DNA from: Streptomyces harenosi
Lineage (GTDB): Bacteria > Actinomycetota > Actinomycetes > Streptomycetales > Streptomycetaceae
Direction of reading: 5' to 3'
Assembly (NCBI RefSeq): GCF_011008945.1
Contig: NZ_WYCT01000031.1
Span: forward strand, 1 to 37,058
DNA length: 37,058 nt
This document shows positions 14,115-21,670 of the stretch, piece after piece (position 1 is the stretch's first letter; each line of letters starts with the position of its first letter). The notes beneath the pieces are model-generated. The model was given only the letters and a program-made list of their open reading frames with translations, was not told the origin of the DNA and did not search any database. A program made the translations under genes and the position numbers.

Positions 14115-16309
14115 CACGGCAGCGAAGAGTGTGGGCCGCCCTGCTGGCGGGCCTGCTGATGGTGCTGGGCCTCCAGGCGGTGCCCGCGGCCGGACGGCCC
14201 GGGGACGCCGGTGCGGCCGCCGCCCAGGTCCTCACCTGGACCGCGGGCGACGACATCACCCGGTACACGTCGGCACCGGAGACCGCGGTGGCCGGACCGG
14301 CCACCATCGTCTTCGAGAACAGCGAGGCGACCGGCAACACCACCGCCATGCCGCACACGCTGACGTTCGTGACCAGCGACCCGGAGTACAACAGCGACGT
14401 CCAGCTCAACATCCTGGCCAGTCCCCTGGACGACCGGGGCGGCCGGCACACCGCCGAGGTCACCCTCTCCCCCGGCCGCTACCTCTACCACTGCACGATC
14501 CCCGGACACGGGGAGATGAAGGGCGTGCTGGTGGTGACCGAGGGCGGCGGCACGGACACGACCGCGCCGGAGACGACGGCGGAGGTGGCCGGCGCGCGGA
14601 ACGCCGACGGGGCCTACGTCGGTGTGGCGAGCGTCACGATCGGCGCCACCGACGCGGGCGGATCGGGCGTCGAACGGATCGAGTACGCGCTCGGGGACGG
14701 CGCCTGGCAGCCGTACACGACACCCGTCGTCGTCGACCGGGCCGGCACCCACACGATCCGCTACCGGGCCTTCGACAAGGCGGGCAACGCCGCCGCGGAG
14801 AAGAGCGTCACCTTCACGGTCGTCCCGCCGTCGTCGGACGACACGGTCCCGCCCGAGACGTCGGCGACGGTGAGCGGGGAACGGAACGCGGACGGGGCGT
14901 ACGTGGGCATGGCGACCGTGACGGTCTCCGCCTCCGACACCGGGTCGGGCGTCAGCACCGTGGAGTACGCGCTCGGCGACGGCGCCTGGCAGCCGTACAC
15001 CGCCCCCGTGATGGTGCACCAGACGGGCACCCACACCGTGCGCTACCGCGCCACCGACAAGGCGGGCAACGCGGCGGCGGACAAGAGCGTCGCCTTCACC
15101 GTGGTCGCCGCTCCCCCGCAGGACACCACCGCCCCGGTGACCGGCGCGACGGTGGAGGGCACCAAGAACTCCGACGGGGCCTACGTCGGCAGCGCCCGGG
15201 TGACCGTGAGCGCCACGGACGAGGGCGGCTTGGGCCTGGACCGCATCGAGTACTCCCTCGACGGCGGGCCCTATCTGACGTACGGCGGGCCCGTGATCGT
15301 CGACCGGGCGGGCGCGCACACCGTCGCCTACCGGGCGAGCGACAAGGCGGGCAACACCTCCGCGCCGCGCACCGTGAGCTTCACGGTGGTGGCGGGCGGC
15401 GGGGTGCCGGCGCCGCCCTGCCCGGAGTACGACGAGCGGCTGACGGTGATCGTCGGCACGGTCGACTCGGGCGTGCCCAACCGGGTGACGAACAACCGGT
15501 GCCGGATCGGCGAGCTGATCGAGGACGAGAAGGAGTGGACGTCCCAGGCGCTGTTCCTCAAGCACGTGAAGACCGTCCTGGACGCGCTGCTGAAGGAAGG
15601 GGTCGTCGACCAGCGCGAGTACAACCGCATCCAGCGGGCCGCCCGCCAGTCCGGGATCGGCAAGCCGGGCCAGACCGACGGGTACCGCAAGATCTTCGAC
15701 GGCAGCGCCGCGTCCCTGGCCAGGTGGGAGCAGGCCGGCGGGGGCTCCTTCGCCCTGAACCCCGACGGGTCGATCACCTCCGGCACCACCAGGGCGGGCA
15801 TGGGCATGCTCTGGTTCCCCGAGCGCAAGTACGGGGACTTCTCGCTGCGGCTCCAGTGGCGTGACGACGCCCCGGGCACCGGCAACGCCAACTCCGGTGT
15901 CCTGGTGCGGTTCCCGTGGGTCCACGACCACCCGGAGGAGTCCCGTCCGGAGTGGGTCGCCATCAAGTACGGGCACGAGGTGCAGGTGTTCGACAGCCCC
16001 GGCGGCGACCTGTACAAGACGGGCTCCGTCTACGGCTTCGACCGCGTCGGACTCGCCGGGGCGGGCGTGACGGAGAAGGGCACCTGGAACGACTACGAGA
16101 TCCGCGTGGTCGGCCAGCACTACTCCGTCTACCGCAACGGCGTACTGATCAACGAGTTCGACAACACCGGCGGCCAGGAGTTCAGCCCGCCGCGCGCGGA
16201 CGATCCGGGCACGGACGGGCGGCGCTTCGCCTCCGGCTACATCGGGCTCCAGGTCCACGGCACGACGGACGTGGTGTCGTACCGCGACATCCGGATCAGG
16301 GAGCTGTAG
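14111..16309 (+). CDS. secreted cupredoxin + OmpL47 repeats + DUF1080 (3-keto-glycoside hydrolase-like) protein
   Basis: A 732-residue exported protein starting at GTG 14111 inside the previous stop (GTGA overlap), so the two are translationally coupled. The signal peptide is RRVWAALLAGLLMVLGLQAVPAAG. Residues about 38-143 form a cupredoxin with a complete type 1 copper set: His82 (MPHTL), Cys128, His133 and Met136 (YHCTIPGHGEMKG). Three OmpL47-like Ig repeats of about 93 residues follow (each 'DT.AP.T...V.G..N.DGAYVG ... YRA.DKAGN'). Next comes a Cys-flanked helical FIMAH-like segment (CPEYDERLTV...RAARQSGIG, about 437-515) and a C-terminal DUF1080/LamG-like sandwich (YRKIFDGS...RDIRIREL, about 523-732), a fold linked to 3-keto-disaccharide cleavage. 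It probably works with the preceding dehydrogenase. Confidence 0.87.
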   Translation: MTRQRRVWAALLAGLLMVLGLQAVPAAGRPGDAGAAAAQVLTWTAGDDITRYTSAPETAVAGPATIVFENSEATGNTTAMPHTLTFVTSDPEYNSDVQLNILASPLDDRGGRHTAEVTLSPGRYLYHCTIPGHGEMKGVLVVTEGGGTDTTAPETTAEVAGARNADGAYVGVASVTIGATDAGGSGVERIEYALGDGAWQPYTTPVVVDRAGTHTIRYRAFDKAGNAAAEKSVTFTVVPPSSDDTVPPETSATVSGERNADGAYVGMATVTVSASDTGSGVSTVEYALGDGAWQPYTAPVMVHQTGTHTVRYRATDKAGNAAADKSVAFTVVAAPPQDTTAPVTGATVEGTKNSDGAYVGSARVTVSATDEGGLGLDRIEYSLDGGPYLTYGGPVIVDRAGAHTVAYRASDKAGNTSAPRTVSFTVVAGGGVPAPPCPEYDERLTVIVGTVDSGVPNRVTNNRCRIGELIEDEKEWTSQALFLKHVKTVLDALLKEGVVDQREYNRIQRAARQSGIGKPGQTDGYRKIFDGSAASLARWEQAGGGSFALNPDGSITSGTTRAGMGMLWFPERKYGDFSLRLQWRDDAPGTGNANSGVLVRFPWVHDHPEESRPEWVAIKYGHEVQVFDSPGGDLYKTGSVYGFDRVGLAGAGVTEKGTWNDYEIRVVGQHYSVYRNGVLINEFDNTGGQEFSPPRADDPGTDGRRFASGYIGLQVHGTTDVVSYRDIRIREL

Positions 16310-16318
16310 AGGCGGGGG

Positions 16319-17344
16319 TCACTCCCCGCGAGGGCCCGGCTTCCTCGCCCGGCTCGGCTGTACCCGCCTGGGTTCCCCCGGCATCTTCGGATACTCGGGC
16401 GGGTACGGCAGATCGCCGAGCCCGTGGTCGCGTTCGTCCTGGGCGGCCAGCTCCAGCAGGGCCTCCAGACCGTAGGCGTGGTCGTCCATGTCCGCGTGCA
16501 CGTCGCCGAGTGCGGCGAAGCGCGCGGGCATGGTCGCGAGATCGAAGTCCCGGGGGTGGGCGGCGCCCACCTCGTCCCAGCGCAGGGGCGCCGAGACCGG
16601 GGCGTGCGGGCGGGGCCGGACGGAGTAGGCCGAGGCGATGGTGCGGTCCCGGGCGGTCTGGTTGTAGTCGACGAAGATGCGCTCGCCGCGCTCCTCCTTC
16701 CACCACTTGGTGGTGACGCGGTCCGGCATCCGCCGCTCCAGCTCCCGCGCGGCGGCGATGGCCGCGCGCCGGACCTGGGTGAAGGTCCACCGCGGCCGGA
16801 TCGGCACGAAGACGTGCAGGCCCCGGCCGCCGGAGGTCTTGGGCCAGCCGCGCAGCCCGCCGAACTCCTCCAGCACGGCGCGCAGTTCGTGGGCGGCGCG
16901 GACGGCGTCGCCGTAGTCGGTGCCGGGCTGCGGGTCGAGGTCGATGCGCAGTTCGTCGGGGCGGTCCACGTCGTCGCGCCGCACCGGCCAGGGATGGAAG
17001 GTGACGGTGCCGTACTGGGCGGCCCACAGCACCGCCGCCTCCTCGGTGGGGCACATCTCGTCCGCGCTGCGCCCGCTGGGGAAGGTGATGTGGGCGGTCG
17101 GGATCCAGTCGGGCATGTTCCTGGGCGCCCGCTTCTGGAAGAACCACTCGCCGGTGACGCCGTCCGGGTAGCGCTCCAGGGTGGTGGGCCGGTCGCGCAG
17201 GGCGCGCAGGATGCCGGGGGCGACGGCCTGGTAGTAGCGGGCCAGATCCAGCTTGGTGAAGCCCCGCTCCGGGAAGAAGACCTTGTCCGGGTTGGACAGC
17301 CGCACGGTCCGGCCGCCCGCTTCCAGTTCCACCGCTTCGCCCAT
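16319..17344 (-). CDS. LigD-polymerase-like primase-polymerase (Prim-PolC type)
   Basis: A 341-residue stand-alone archaeo-eukaryotic primase/polymerase domain like that of LigD. Motifs are LSNPDKVFFPERGFTKLDLARYY (about 16-38), the metal-binding pair Asp135 and Asp137 in RIDLDPQPG, TSGGRGLHVFVPI (about 165-177) and FVDYNQTARDRTIASAYSVR. It has no ligase or nuclease domain and no Ku gene nearby. It is divergent from an ATP-dependent ligase of LigC size, the same arrangement as mycobacterial Prim-PolC and LigC. Those are reported to serve gap filling in excision repair more than end joining. The start is the Met of MGEAVELEAG; an upstream Met at 17389 would add 15 unlike residues and overrun the shared promoter region. 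Confidence 0.88.
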   Translation of the reverse strand: MGEAVELEAGGRTVRLSNPDKVFFPERGFTKLDLARYYQAVAPGILRALRDRPTTLERYPDGVTGEWFFQKRAPRNMPDWIPTAHITFPSGRSADEMCPTEEAAVLWAAQYGTVTFHPWPVRRDDVDRPDELRIDLDPQPGTDYGDAVRAAHELRAVLEEFGGLRGWPKTSGGRGLHVFVPIRPRWTFTQVRRAAIAAARELERRMPDRVTTKWWKEERGERIFVDYNQTARDRTIASAYSVRPRPHAPVSAPLRWDEVGAAHPRDFDLATMPARFAALGDVHADMDDHAYGLEALLELAAQDERDHGLGDLPYPPEYPKMPGEPRRVQPSRARKPGPRGE

Positions 17345-17352
17345 GCGAGCCA

Positions 17353-17366
17353 CGGTAGGCCTACCG
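17353..17366. promoter_or_regulatory. 14-bp perfect palindrome between Prim-Pol and ligase genes
   Basis: CGGTAGGCCTACCG is a perfect palindrome sitting 9 bp before the Prim-Pol start and 53 bp before the ligase start, in a 74-bp divergent intergenic space. It could be a shared operator; no regulator is known to me for this motif. Confidence 0.4.
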
Positions 17367-17418
17367 CCCCGGCCTCGCACATCAGGCACCGATCGGGATA
17401 TACGCGCAGAATCGGACC

Positions 17419-18504
17419 ATGGATCTGCCGGTGATGCCGCCCGTGAAGCCGATGCTCGCCAAGTCCGTGGCGAAGATCCCGCCGGGCATGCAGTACGAGG
17501 CGAAGTGGGACGGCTTCCGGGCGATCCTCTTCCGCGACGGTCCGGAGGTCGAGCTGGGCAGCCGCACCACCAAGCCGCTGACCAGGTACTTCCCCGAGCT
17601 GGTGACGGCCGTCCAGGAGCGGCTGCCCGAGCGCTGCGTGCTGGACGGGGAGATCGTGATCGCGCGGGAGGGCCGGCTGGACTTCGACGCGCTGACCGAG
17701 CGCATCCATCCGGCCGACTCCCGGGTGCGGATGCTGGCGGAGAGGACCCCGGCCTCCTTCGTCGCCTTCGACCTGCTGGCGCTGGACGGCGAGTCCCTGC
17801 TCGACGTGGCGCTCGCCGACCGGCGGGCGCTGCTGGTCCGGGCGCTCGCCGAGGTCACGGCCCCGGTGCACGTGGCGCCCGCGACGACCGACGTCGAGGT
17901 GGCGCGGCAGTGGTTCGAGCAGTACGAGGGCGCCGGGCTGGACGGTGTCGTCGCCAAGCCGTTGAACCTGCGCTACCTCCAGGACGAGCGGGCCATGTTC
18001 AAGGTCAAGCACGAGCGGACGGCGGACGTGGTGGTGGCCGGTTACCGGTTCCACAAGAGCGGGCCCGTCGTCGGCTCCCTGCTGCTCGGCCTGTACGACG
18101 AGCGGGGCGCCCTCCAGCACGTGGGGGTGTCCGCCGCCTTCTCCATGAAGCGGCGGGCCGAGCTGGTGGCGGAGCTGGAACCGCTGCGCATGGACGACGT
18201 CGCGGGGCATCCCTGGGCGGCGTGGGGGGACGAGGCGGCGCACGAGACGGCGCGGCTGCCGGGCGCCCCGAGCCGCTGGTCCGGCAAGAAGGACCTGTCC
18301 TGGGTGCCGCTGCGGCCGGAGCGGGTCGCGGAGGTGGCCTACGACCACATGGAGAACGGGGCGCGCTTCCGGCACACGGCCCGCTTCCGCCGCTGGCGCC
18401 CCGACCGCGCGCCGGAGAGCTGCACCTACGCCCAGTTGGAGGAGCCGGTGCGCTACGACCTCGCGGAGATCCTCGCCCCGCCCGCCCGGTCGTCGCGGGG
18501 GTGA
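17419..18504 (+). CDS. ligC: ATP-dependent DNA ligase, LigC type
   Basis: A 361-residue minimal ATP-dependent DNA ligase with an adenylation domain (about 1-210) and an OB domain (about 215-340). The catalytic lysine is Lys29 in YEAKWDGFRA. Further nucleotidyltransferase motifs are LDGEIVI, FVAFDLLALDG, GLDGVVAKP and FKVKHERTADVVV. Size and the tail match LigC-type ligases (about 360 residues) that lack the polymerase and nuclease modules of LigD. It acts in sealing nicks with ATP, most likely together with the divergent Prim-Pol. The ATG at 17419 is close to the promoter region; no obvious Shine-Dalgarno is visible, so a leaderless transcript is possible. Confidence 0.92.
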   Translation: MDLPVMPPVKPMLAKSVAKIPPGMQYEAKWDGFRAILFRDGPEVELGSRTTKPLTRYFPELVTAVQERLPERCVLDGEIVIAREGRLDFDALTERIHPADSRVRMLAERTPASFVAFDLLALDGESLLDVALADRRALLVRALAEVTAPVHVAPATTDVEVARQWFEQYEGAGLDGVVAKPLNLRYLQDERAMFKVKHERTADVVVAGYRFHKSGPVVGSLLLGLYDERGALQHVGVSAAFSMKRRAELVAELEPLRMDDVAGHPWAAWGDEAAHETARLPGAPSRWSGKKDLSWVPLRPERVAEVAYDHMENGARFRHTARFRRWRPDRAPESCTYAQLEEPVRYDLAEILAPPARSSRG

Positions 18505-18515
18505 GCCGCCGCGCC

Positions 18516-18563
18516 GCCGCGGGGAGCCGCGGAGAGGAGGGAACCGGTCCCGGCTCCCGCGGC
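18516..18563. terminator. bidirectional terminator between ligC and the alcohol dehydrogenase
   Basis: GCCGCGGGGAGCCG (18516-18529) pairs with CGGCTCCCGCGGC (18551-18563) over 13 bp with one bulged G. It lies 11 bp past the ligase stop and 10 bp from the end of the convergent dehydrogenase gene. Confidence 0.6.
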
Positions 18564-18573
18564 CCCGGCCAGG

Positions 18574-19764
18574 TCAGGGCTTCAGCAGCACCTTGACGGC
18601 GCCGTCCCGCTTCTTCTGGAACGTCTCGTAGGCGTGCGGCGCGTCGGTGAGCGGCACCCGGTGGGTGGCGAAGTCGTCCACGCCCAGCGGGTCCTCCTCG
18701 GTGAGGTACGGCAGGATGTCGTCGCTCCAGCGCCGGACATTGGCCTGCCCCATCCGGAGCTGGATCTGCTTGTCGAAGAGGGTGAGCATCGGCATCGGGT
18801 CGGCCATGCCGCCGTACACGCCGGACAGCGAGATGGTGCCGCCGCGCCGCACCAGGTCGATGGCGGTGTAGAGGGCGGCGAGCCGGTCGACGCTGAAGCG
18901 TTCGGCGAGCCGGCCGCCGATCGCCCGGGGCAGTACGGCCGCGCCCTGCTGGACCAGCTTGGCCGCGGCGCTGCCGTGGGCCTCGGTGCCGACCGCGTCG
19001 ATGACGGCGTCGGGGCCCCGGCCGCCGGTCTCGTCCCGGATCGCGGCGACCAGTTCCTTCTCGCTGTCGAAGGACCTCAGGTCGTACGTCTCCACCCCCC
19101 GCTCGCGCGCCCGGCGCAGCCGTTCGGGGACGAGGTCCACGCCGAACACCCGCCCGGCGCCCTTGAGCTGGGCGACCCGGCAGGCCATGTCGCCGATGGG
19201 GCCGAGCCCGAGCACGGCGATGCTGCCGCCCTGGGGCACGTCGGCGTAGGCGACGGCCTGCCAGGCGGTGGGCAGGACGTCGGAGAGGTAGACGAACCGG
19301 TCGTCCGGCGGCCCGTCCGGCACCTTGATCGGCCCGTATTGCGCCTGCGGGACGCGCAGGTACTCGGCCTGGCCGCCGGGCACCGCGCCGTACAGGCGGG
19401 TGTAGCCGAACAGGGCGGCGCCCATGCCCTCGCCGGTGACCTGGGTGGTCTCGCACTGGGTCGGCAGCCCGGTGCCGCACATGAAGCAGTGGCCGCACGC
19501 GATCTGGAACGGGACGACGACCCGGTCGCCGGGCTTGAGGCCGGGCACCTCGGCACCGACCTCCTCGACGATGCCCATCGGCTCGTGGCCGAGGATGTCG
19601 CCCGGGGTCATGAACGGGGTGAGCACCTCGTACAGATGCAGGTCGGAACCGCACAGCCCGGCGGAGGTGACCCGGATGACCGCATCGGTCGGTTCCTGGA
19701 TCTTCGGGTCGGGGACCTCCTCCACCCGCACGTCCCGCTTGCCCTGCCAGGTCACTGCCTTCAT
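18574..19764 (-). CDS. zinc-dependent alcohol/formaldehyde dehydrogenase-like MDR protein
   Basis: A 396-residue medium-chain dehydrogenase/reductase. Catalytic zinc ligands are visible in SAGLCGSDLHLY (Cys38 region) and LGHEPMG (His-Glu). The structural zinc loop is CGHCFMCGTGLPTQCE, and the Rossmann motif is VLGLGPIGDMACR. The insert after the Rossmann fold and the FSVDRLAALYTAIDLVRRGGTISLSGVYGG segment resemble glutathione-independent formaldehyde dehydrogenase-like enzymes. Substrate is not determined. The start is ATG 19764 (MKAVTWQGKRDVRVEEV, a typical family N-terminus) with GAGGGAGCGCGAGGCG just upstream; longer in-frame starts are rejected. It is monocistronic and divergent from the DUF3048 lipoprotein gene. 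Confidence 0.9.
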   Translation of the reverse strand: MKAVTWQGKRDVRVEEVPDPKIQEPTDAVIRVTSAGLCGSDLHLYEVLTPFMTPGDILGHEPMGIVEEVGAEVPGLKPGDRVVVPFQIACGHCFMCGTGLPTQCETTQVTGEGMGAALFGYTRLYGAVPGGQAEYLRVPQAQYGPIKVPDGPPDDRFVYLSDVLPTAWQAVAYADVPQGGSIAVLGLGPIGDMACRVAQLKGAGRVFGVDLVPERLRRARERGVETYDLRSFDSEKELVAAIRDETGGRGPDAVIDAVGTEAHGSAAAKLVQQGAAVLPRAIGGRLAERFSVDRLAALYTAIDLVRRGGTISLSGVYGGMADPMPMLTLFDKQIQLRMGQANVRRWSDDILPYLTEEDPLGVDDFATHRVPLTDAPHAYETFQKKRDGAVKVLLKP

Positions 19765-19965
19765 CGCCTCGCGCTCCCTCCGTCGGCGTGCGCCTTGGTC
19801 CTGGGGTGGTCGCCGAGTACCCGGGGTCCACTCGGCCGAATCGCGGGCCGTCCGGCTGGGCCGATCAGCCGAAAGGGCGCGCGCGATCAGAAACGGTCGG
19901 GTATGGCCACAAAGGCATCGGCAAGCGCACAATCAAGGACACAGGACGGTGGGCGGGTGGTGGGG

Positions 19966-20925
19966 ATGCGGCGAACGGCGCGTACCCGGCGCGGCGCGGT
20001 GACGGCACTGCTGGCGGCGGTGGCGCTGACCGCGGGCTGCACGGCCGGGCCGGGGCGGGACGGTGACGGGCGGCCCGATCCCGAGCCGTCGCCGAGCCGG
20101 GCCGGCACCGCCGCCCCGGTGCTCGCCGTGAAGATCGACAATGTGCCCGCGGCCCGGCCGCAGACGGGGCTCGGCGCCGCCGACGTCGTCTACGCGGAAC
20201 CGGTCGAGGGCGGGCTGAGCCGGCTGATGGCGGTGTACGCGACCCGGCTGCCGCGCAGTGTCGGCCCGGTGCGCAGCGCGCGGGAGTCCGACCTGGAGCT
20301 GCTGGGCCAGTTCCACCGGCCGACGCTCGCCTTCTCCGGCGCGCAGAGCAAGCTGCTGCCGCTGATCGGCCGGGCGCCGCTGCGGGCGGAGACACCCGGC
20401 CGGACACCGGGCGCCTACGTCCGCGACCCCGGGCGCCCCGCCCCGCACAACCTCTACCTGGACCCCGGCCGGCTGCTGGCCGCGGCTCCCGGCGCCGACG
20501 CCCTGACGACCGGCTTCCGCTACGGCGCGGCACCGGACGGCGGTGTGGCCGCGCCCTCCCGCACGGTGCGCTACCCGGCGGCCCGCTTCACCTTCACCTG
20601 GTCCGCGCGGCACGCCGGATGGCTGGTCGCCCTGGACGGCACGCCCGCCGTCACGGCCGAGGGCGGGCGCCTGGCACCGGCGACGGTGGTCGTGCAGTAC
20701 GTGACCGTGCGCGCCTCCGCCTACCGCGACTTCCTCGGGAATGCCACGCCGTACGTCGAGACGGTCGGCTCCGGGCGGGCGCAGGTGCTGCGCGACGGGC
20801 GGGCGCACGAGGTGCGCTGGGAGCGCGGGTCGGCCGCGGAGGGCACCCGGTTCACCACGGCGGGCGGCGCGCCGGTGCGCTTCGCCCGGGGCCAGGTCTG
20901 GGTGGTGTTCGCGCACGGGTCGTGA
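19966..20925 (+). CDS. DUF3048 (YerB-like) lipoprotein
   Basis: A 319-residue lipoprotein. The N-terminus RRTARTRRGAVTALLAAVALTAGC is a lipoprotein signal with lipobox LTAGC. The mature part begins VLAVKIDNVPAARPQTGLGAADVVYAEPVEGGLSRLMAVY, the signature of DUF3048. The second DUF3048 domain covers the C-terminal half (FTFTWSARHAG...VQYVTVRASAYRD...GQVWVVFAHGS). The family includes Bacillus YerB; its function is unknown but it sits at the outer face of the membrane. ATG 19966 is preceded by G-rich sequence, and GTGs at 19957 and 19960 are possible alternatives. It is monocistronic and convergent with pcaV. Confidence 0.87.
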   Translation: MRRTARTRRGAVTALLAAVALTAGCTAGPGRDGDGRPDPEPSPSRAGTAAPVLAVKIDNVPAARPQTGLGAADVVYAEPVEGGLSRLMAVYATRLPRSVGPVRSARESDLELLGQFHRPTLAFSGAQSKLLPLIGRAPLRAETPGRTPGAYVRDPGRPAPHNLYLDPGRLLAAAPGADALTTGFRYGAAPDGGVAAPSRTVRYPAARFTFTWSARHAGWLVALDGTPAVTAEGGRLAPATVVVQYVTVRASAYRDFLGNATPYVETVGSGRAQVLRDGRAHEVRWERGSAAEGTRFTTAGGAPVRFARGQVWVVFAHGS

Positions 20926-20929
20926 CCGG

Positions 20930-20962
20930 CGGACGGACGGGCGAGGACCGCCCCGCCGTCCG
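20930..20962. terminator. imperfect hairpin between DUF3048 gene and pcaV
   Basis: CGGACGG (20930-20936) pairs with CCGTCCG (20956-20962), and CGGGCG with CGCCCCG extends the stem inward with a bulge. It lies 5 bp past the DUF3048 stop and 36 bp from the pcaV stop. Confidence 0.45.
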
Positions 20963-20997
20963 GAGCGAGGCCCCCGGGCGGTGGCCGGGAGCGCTCC

Positions 20998-21462
20998 TCA
21001 GCGGCGCGCGGCCGCCGGCTCCCCGGGGTTGCGCAGGCCCTCCGCGGCGTCCGCGACCCGGCGGATCAGGTCGAAGAAGACCGTCTGCTCCTCGGCGGTC
21101 AGCGGAGCGAGGAAGACCTGGTTCATCCGGGCCGTGCGCACGGTCAGCTTGCGGTGGGTGCGCCGGCCCTCGTCCGTCAGGCGCAGCAGGAAGCGGCGGC
21201 CGTCCTGCGGGTCGCGAACCTTGCCGAGCAGTCCGCGGCGGTCGAGCCGGCTGATCACCTCGGCGATCGTGGAGCGGTCCAGGCCCACCCGCTCCCCGAC
21301 CGTGCGCTGGTCCAGGCCGGGTTCGGCGACGAGCGCGTTGAGGACCGCGAACTGCGGCGAGGTGATCTCCTCGGAGACCATCGTGTTCCACAGCAGGTAG
21401 TGCGCCTGCTGCAGCCGCCGGGCCAGGTGCCCGGGGTGGCTGGTGAGGTCCACCGCGGCCAT
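20998..21462 (-). CDS. pcaV: PcaV, MarR-family repressor of the protocatechuate operon
   Basis: A 154-residue MarR-type winged helix regulator. The DNA-binding part is ITSPQFAVLNALVAEPGLDQRTVGERVGLDRSTIAEVISRLDRRGL (about 33-79) followed by the wing KVRDPQDGRRFLLRLTDEG. Divergence from pcaIJFHGBL and sequence resemblance identify PcaV. In S. coelicolor this protein represses the pca genes and releases DNA on binding protocatechuate; I recall an arginine near position 15 as ligand-contacting, and Arg15 is present here (HLARRLQQ). The start is ATG 21462, with GGGAG seven bases upstream; longer in-frame starts run into pcaI and its promoter region. It probably autoregulates through the GTGCAC sites in the shared spacer. 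Confidence 0.93.
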   Translation of the reverse strand: MAAVDLTSHPGHLARRLQQAHYLLWNTMVSEEITSPQFAVLNALVAEPGLDQRTVGERVGLDRSTIAEVISRLDRRGLLGKVRDPQDGRRFLLRLTDEGRRTHRKLTVRTARMNQVFLAPLTAEEQTVFFDLIRRVADAAEGLRNPGEPAAARR

Positions 21463-21482
21463 GTGCGCTCCCGTGATCGTAT

Positions 21483-21532
21483 TCGTTGGTGCACTGAACG
21501 ATACCCGCTGACATCCGGGGCTGTCTGTGCAC
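21483..21532. promoter_or_regulatory. candidate PcaV operators in the pcaV-pcaI spacer
   Basis: Two GTGCAC palindromic cores lie at 21489-21494 and 21527-21532, 38 bp centre to centre. The first is embedded in TCGTT...AACGA arms (21483-21487 and 21497-21501), giving an imperfect 19-bp inverted repeat 21 bp upstream of the pcaV start. The second overlaps the space before a weak candidate pcaI promoter (TTGACG 21567-21572, 17 bp, CAGCGT 21590-21595). The arrangement suits a MarR dimer repressing both directions. Confidence 0.55.
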
Positions 21533-21670
21533 TCGACCGGCGGTGAGCACGGCATTTGCCGAGGCCTTGACGGTGAGGCCCTCTGGTGGCAGCGTGTGGG
21601 CCACCTCGCTGAAATACTCAGTGCCCTGACTATCTGGTCCCGGGTGCTGGCGGAGAGATGGGGCTTCTCG

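Noticed and set aside
11583..14117. 844-codon minus-strand open frame
   Set aside because: Antisense shadow of the ThuA/dehydrogenase gene; Val/His/Arg-rich with no recognisable domain.
14057..16258. 733-codon minus-strand open frame
   Set aside because: Antisense to the cupredoxin/DUF1080 gene. Its repeats only mirror the OmpL47 repeats of the real gene.
16319..18504. Calling the polymerase/ligase pair an NHEJ LigD system
   Set aside because: No Ku gene in the window, the domains are in separate divergent genes, and the ligase has LigC size.
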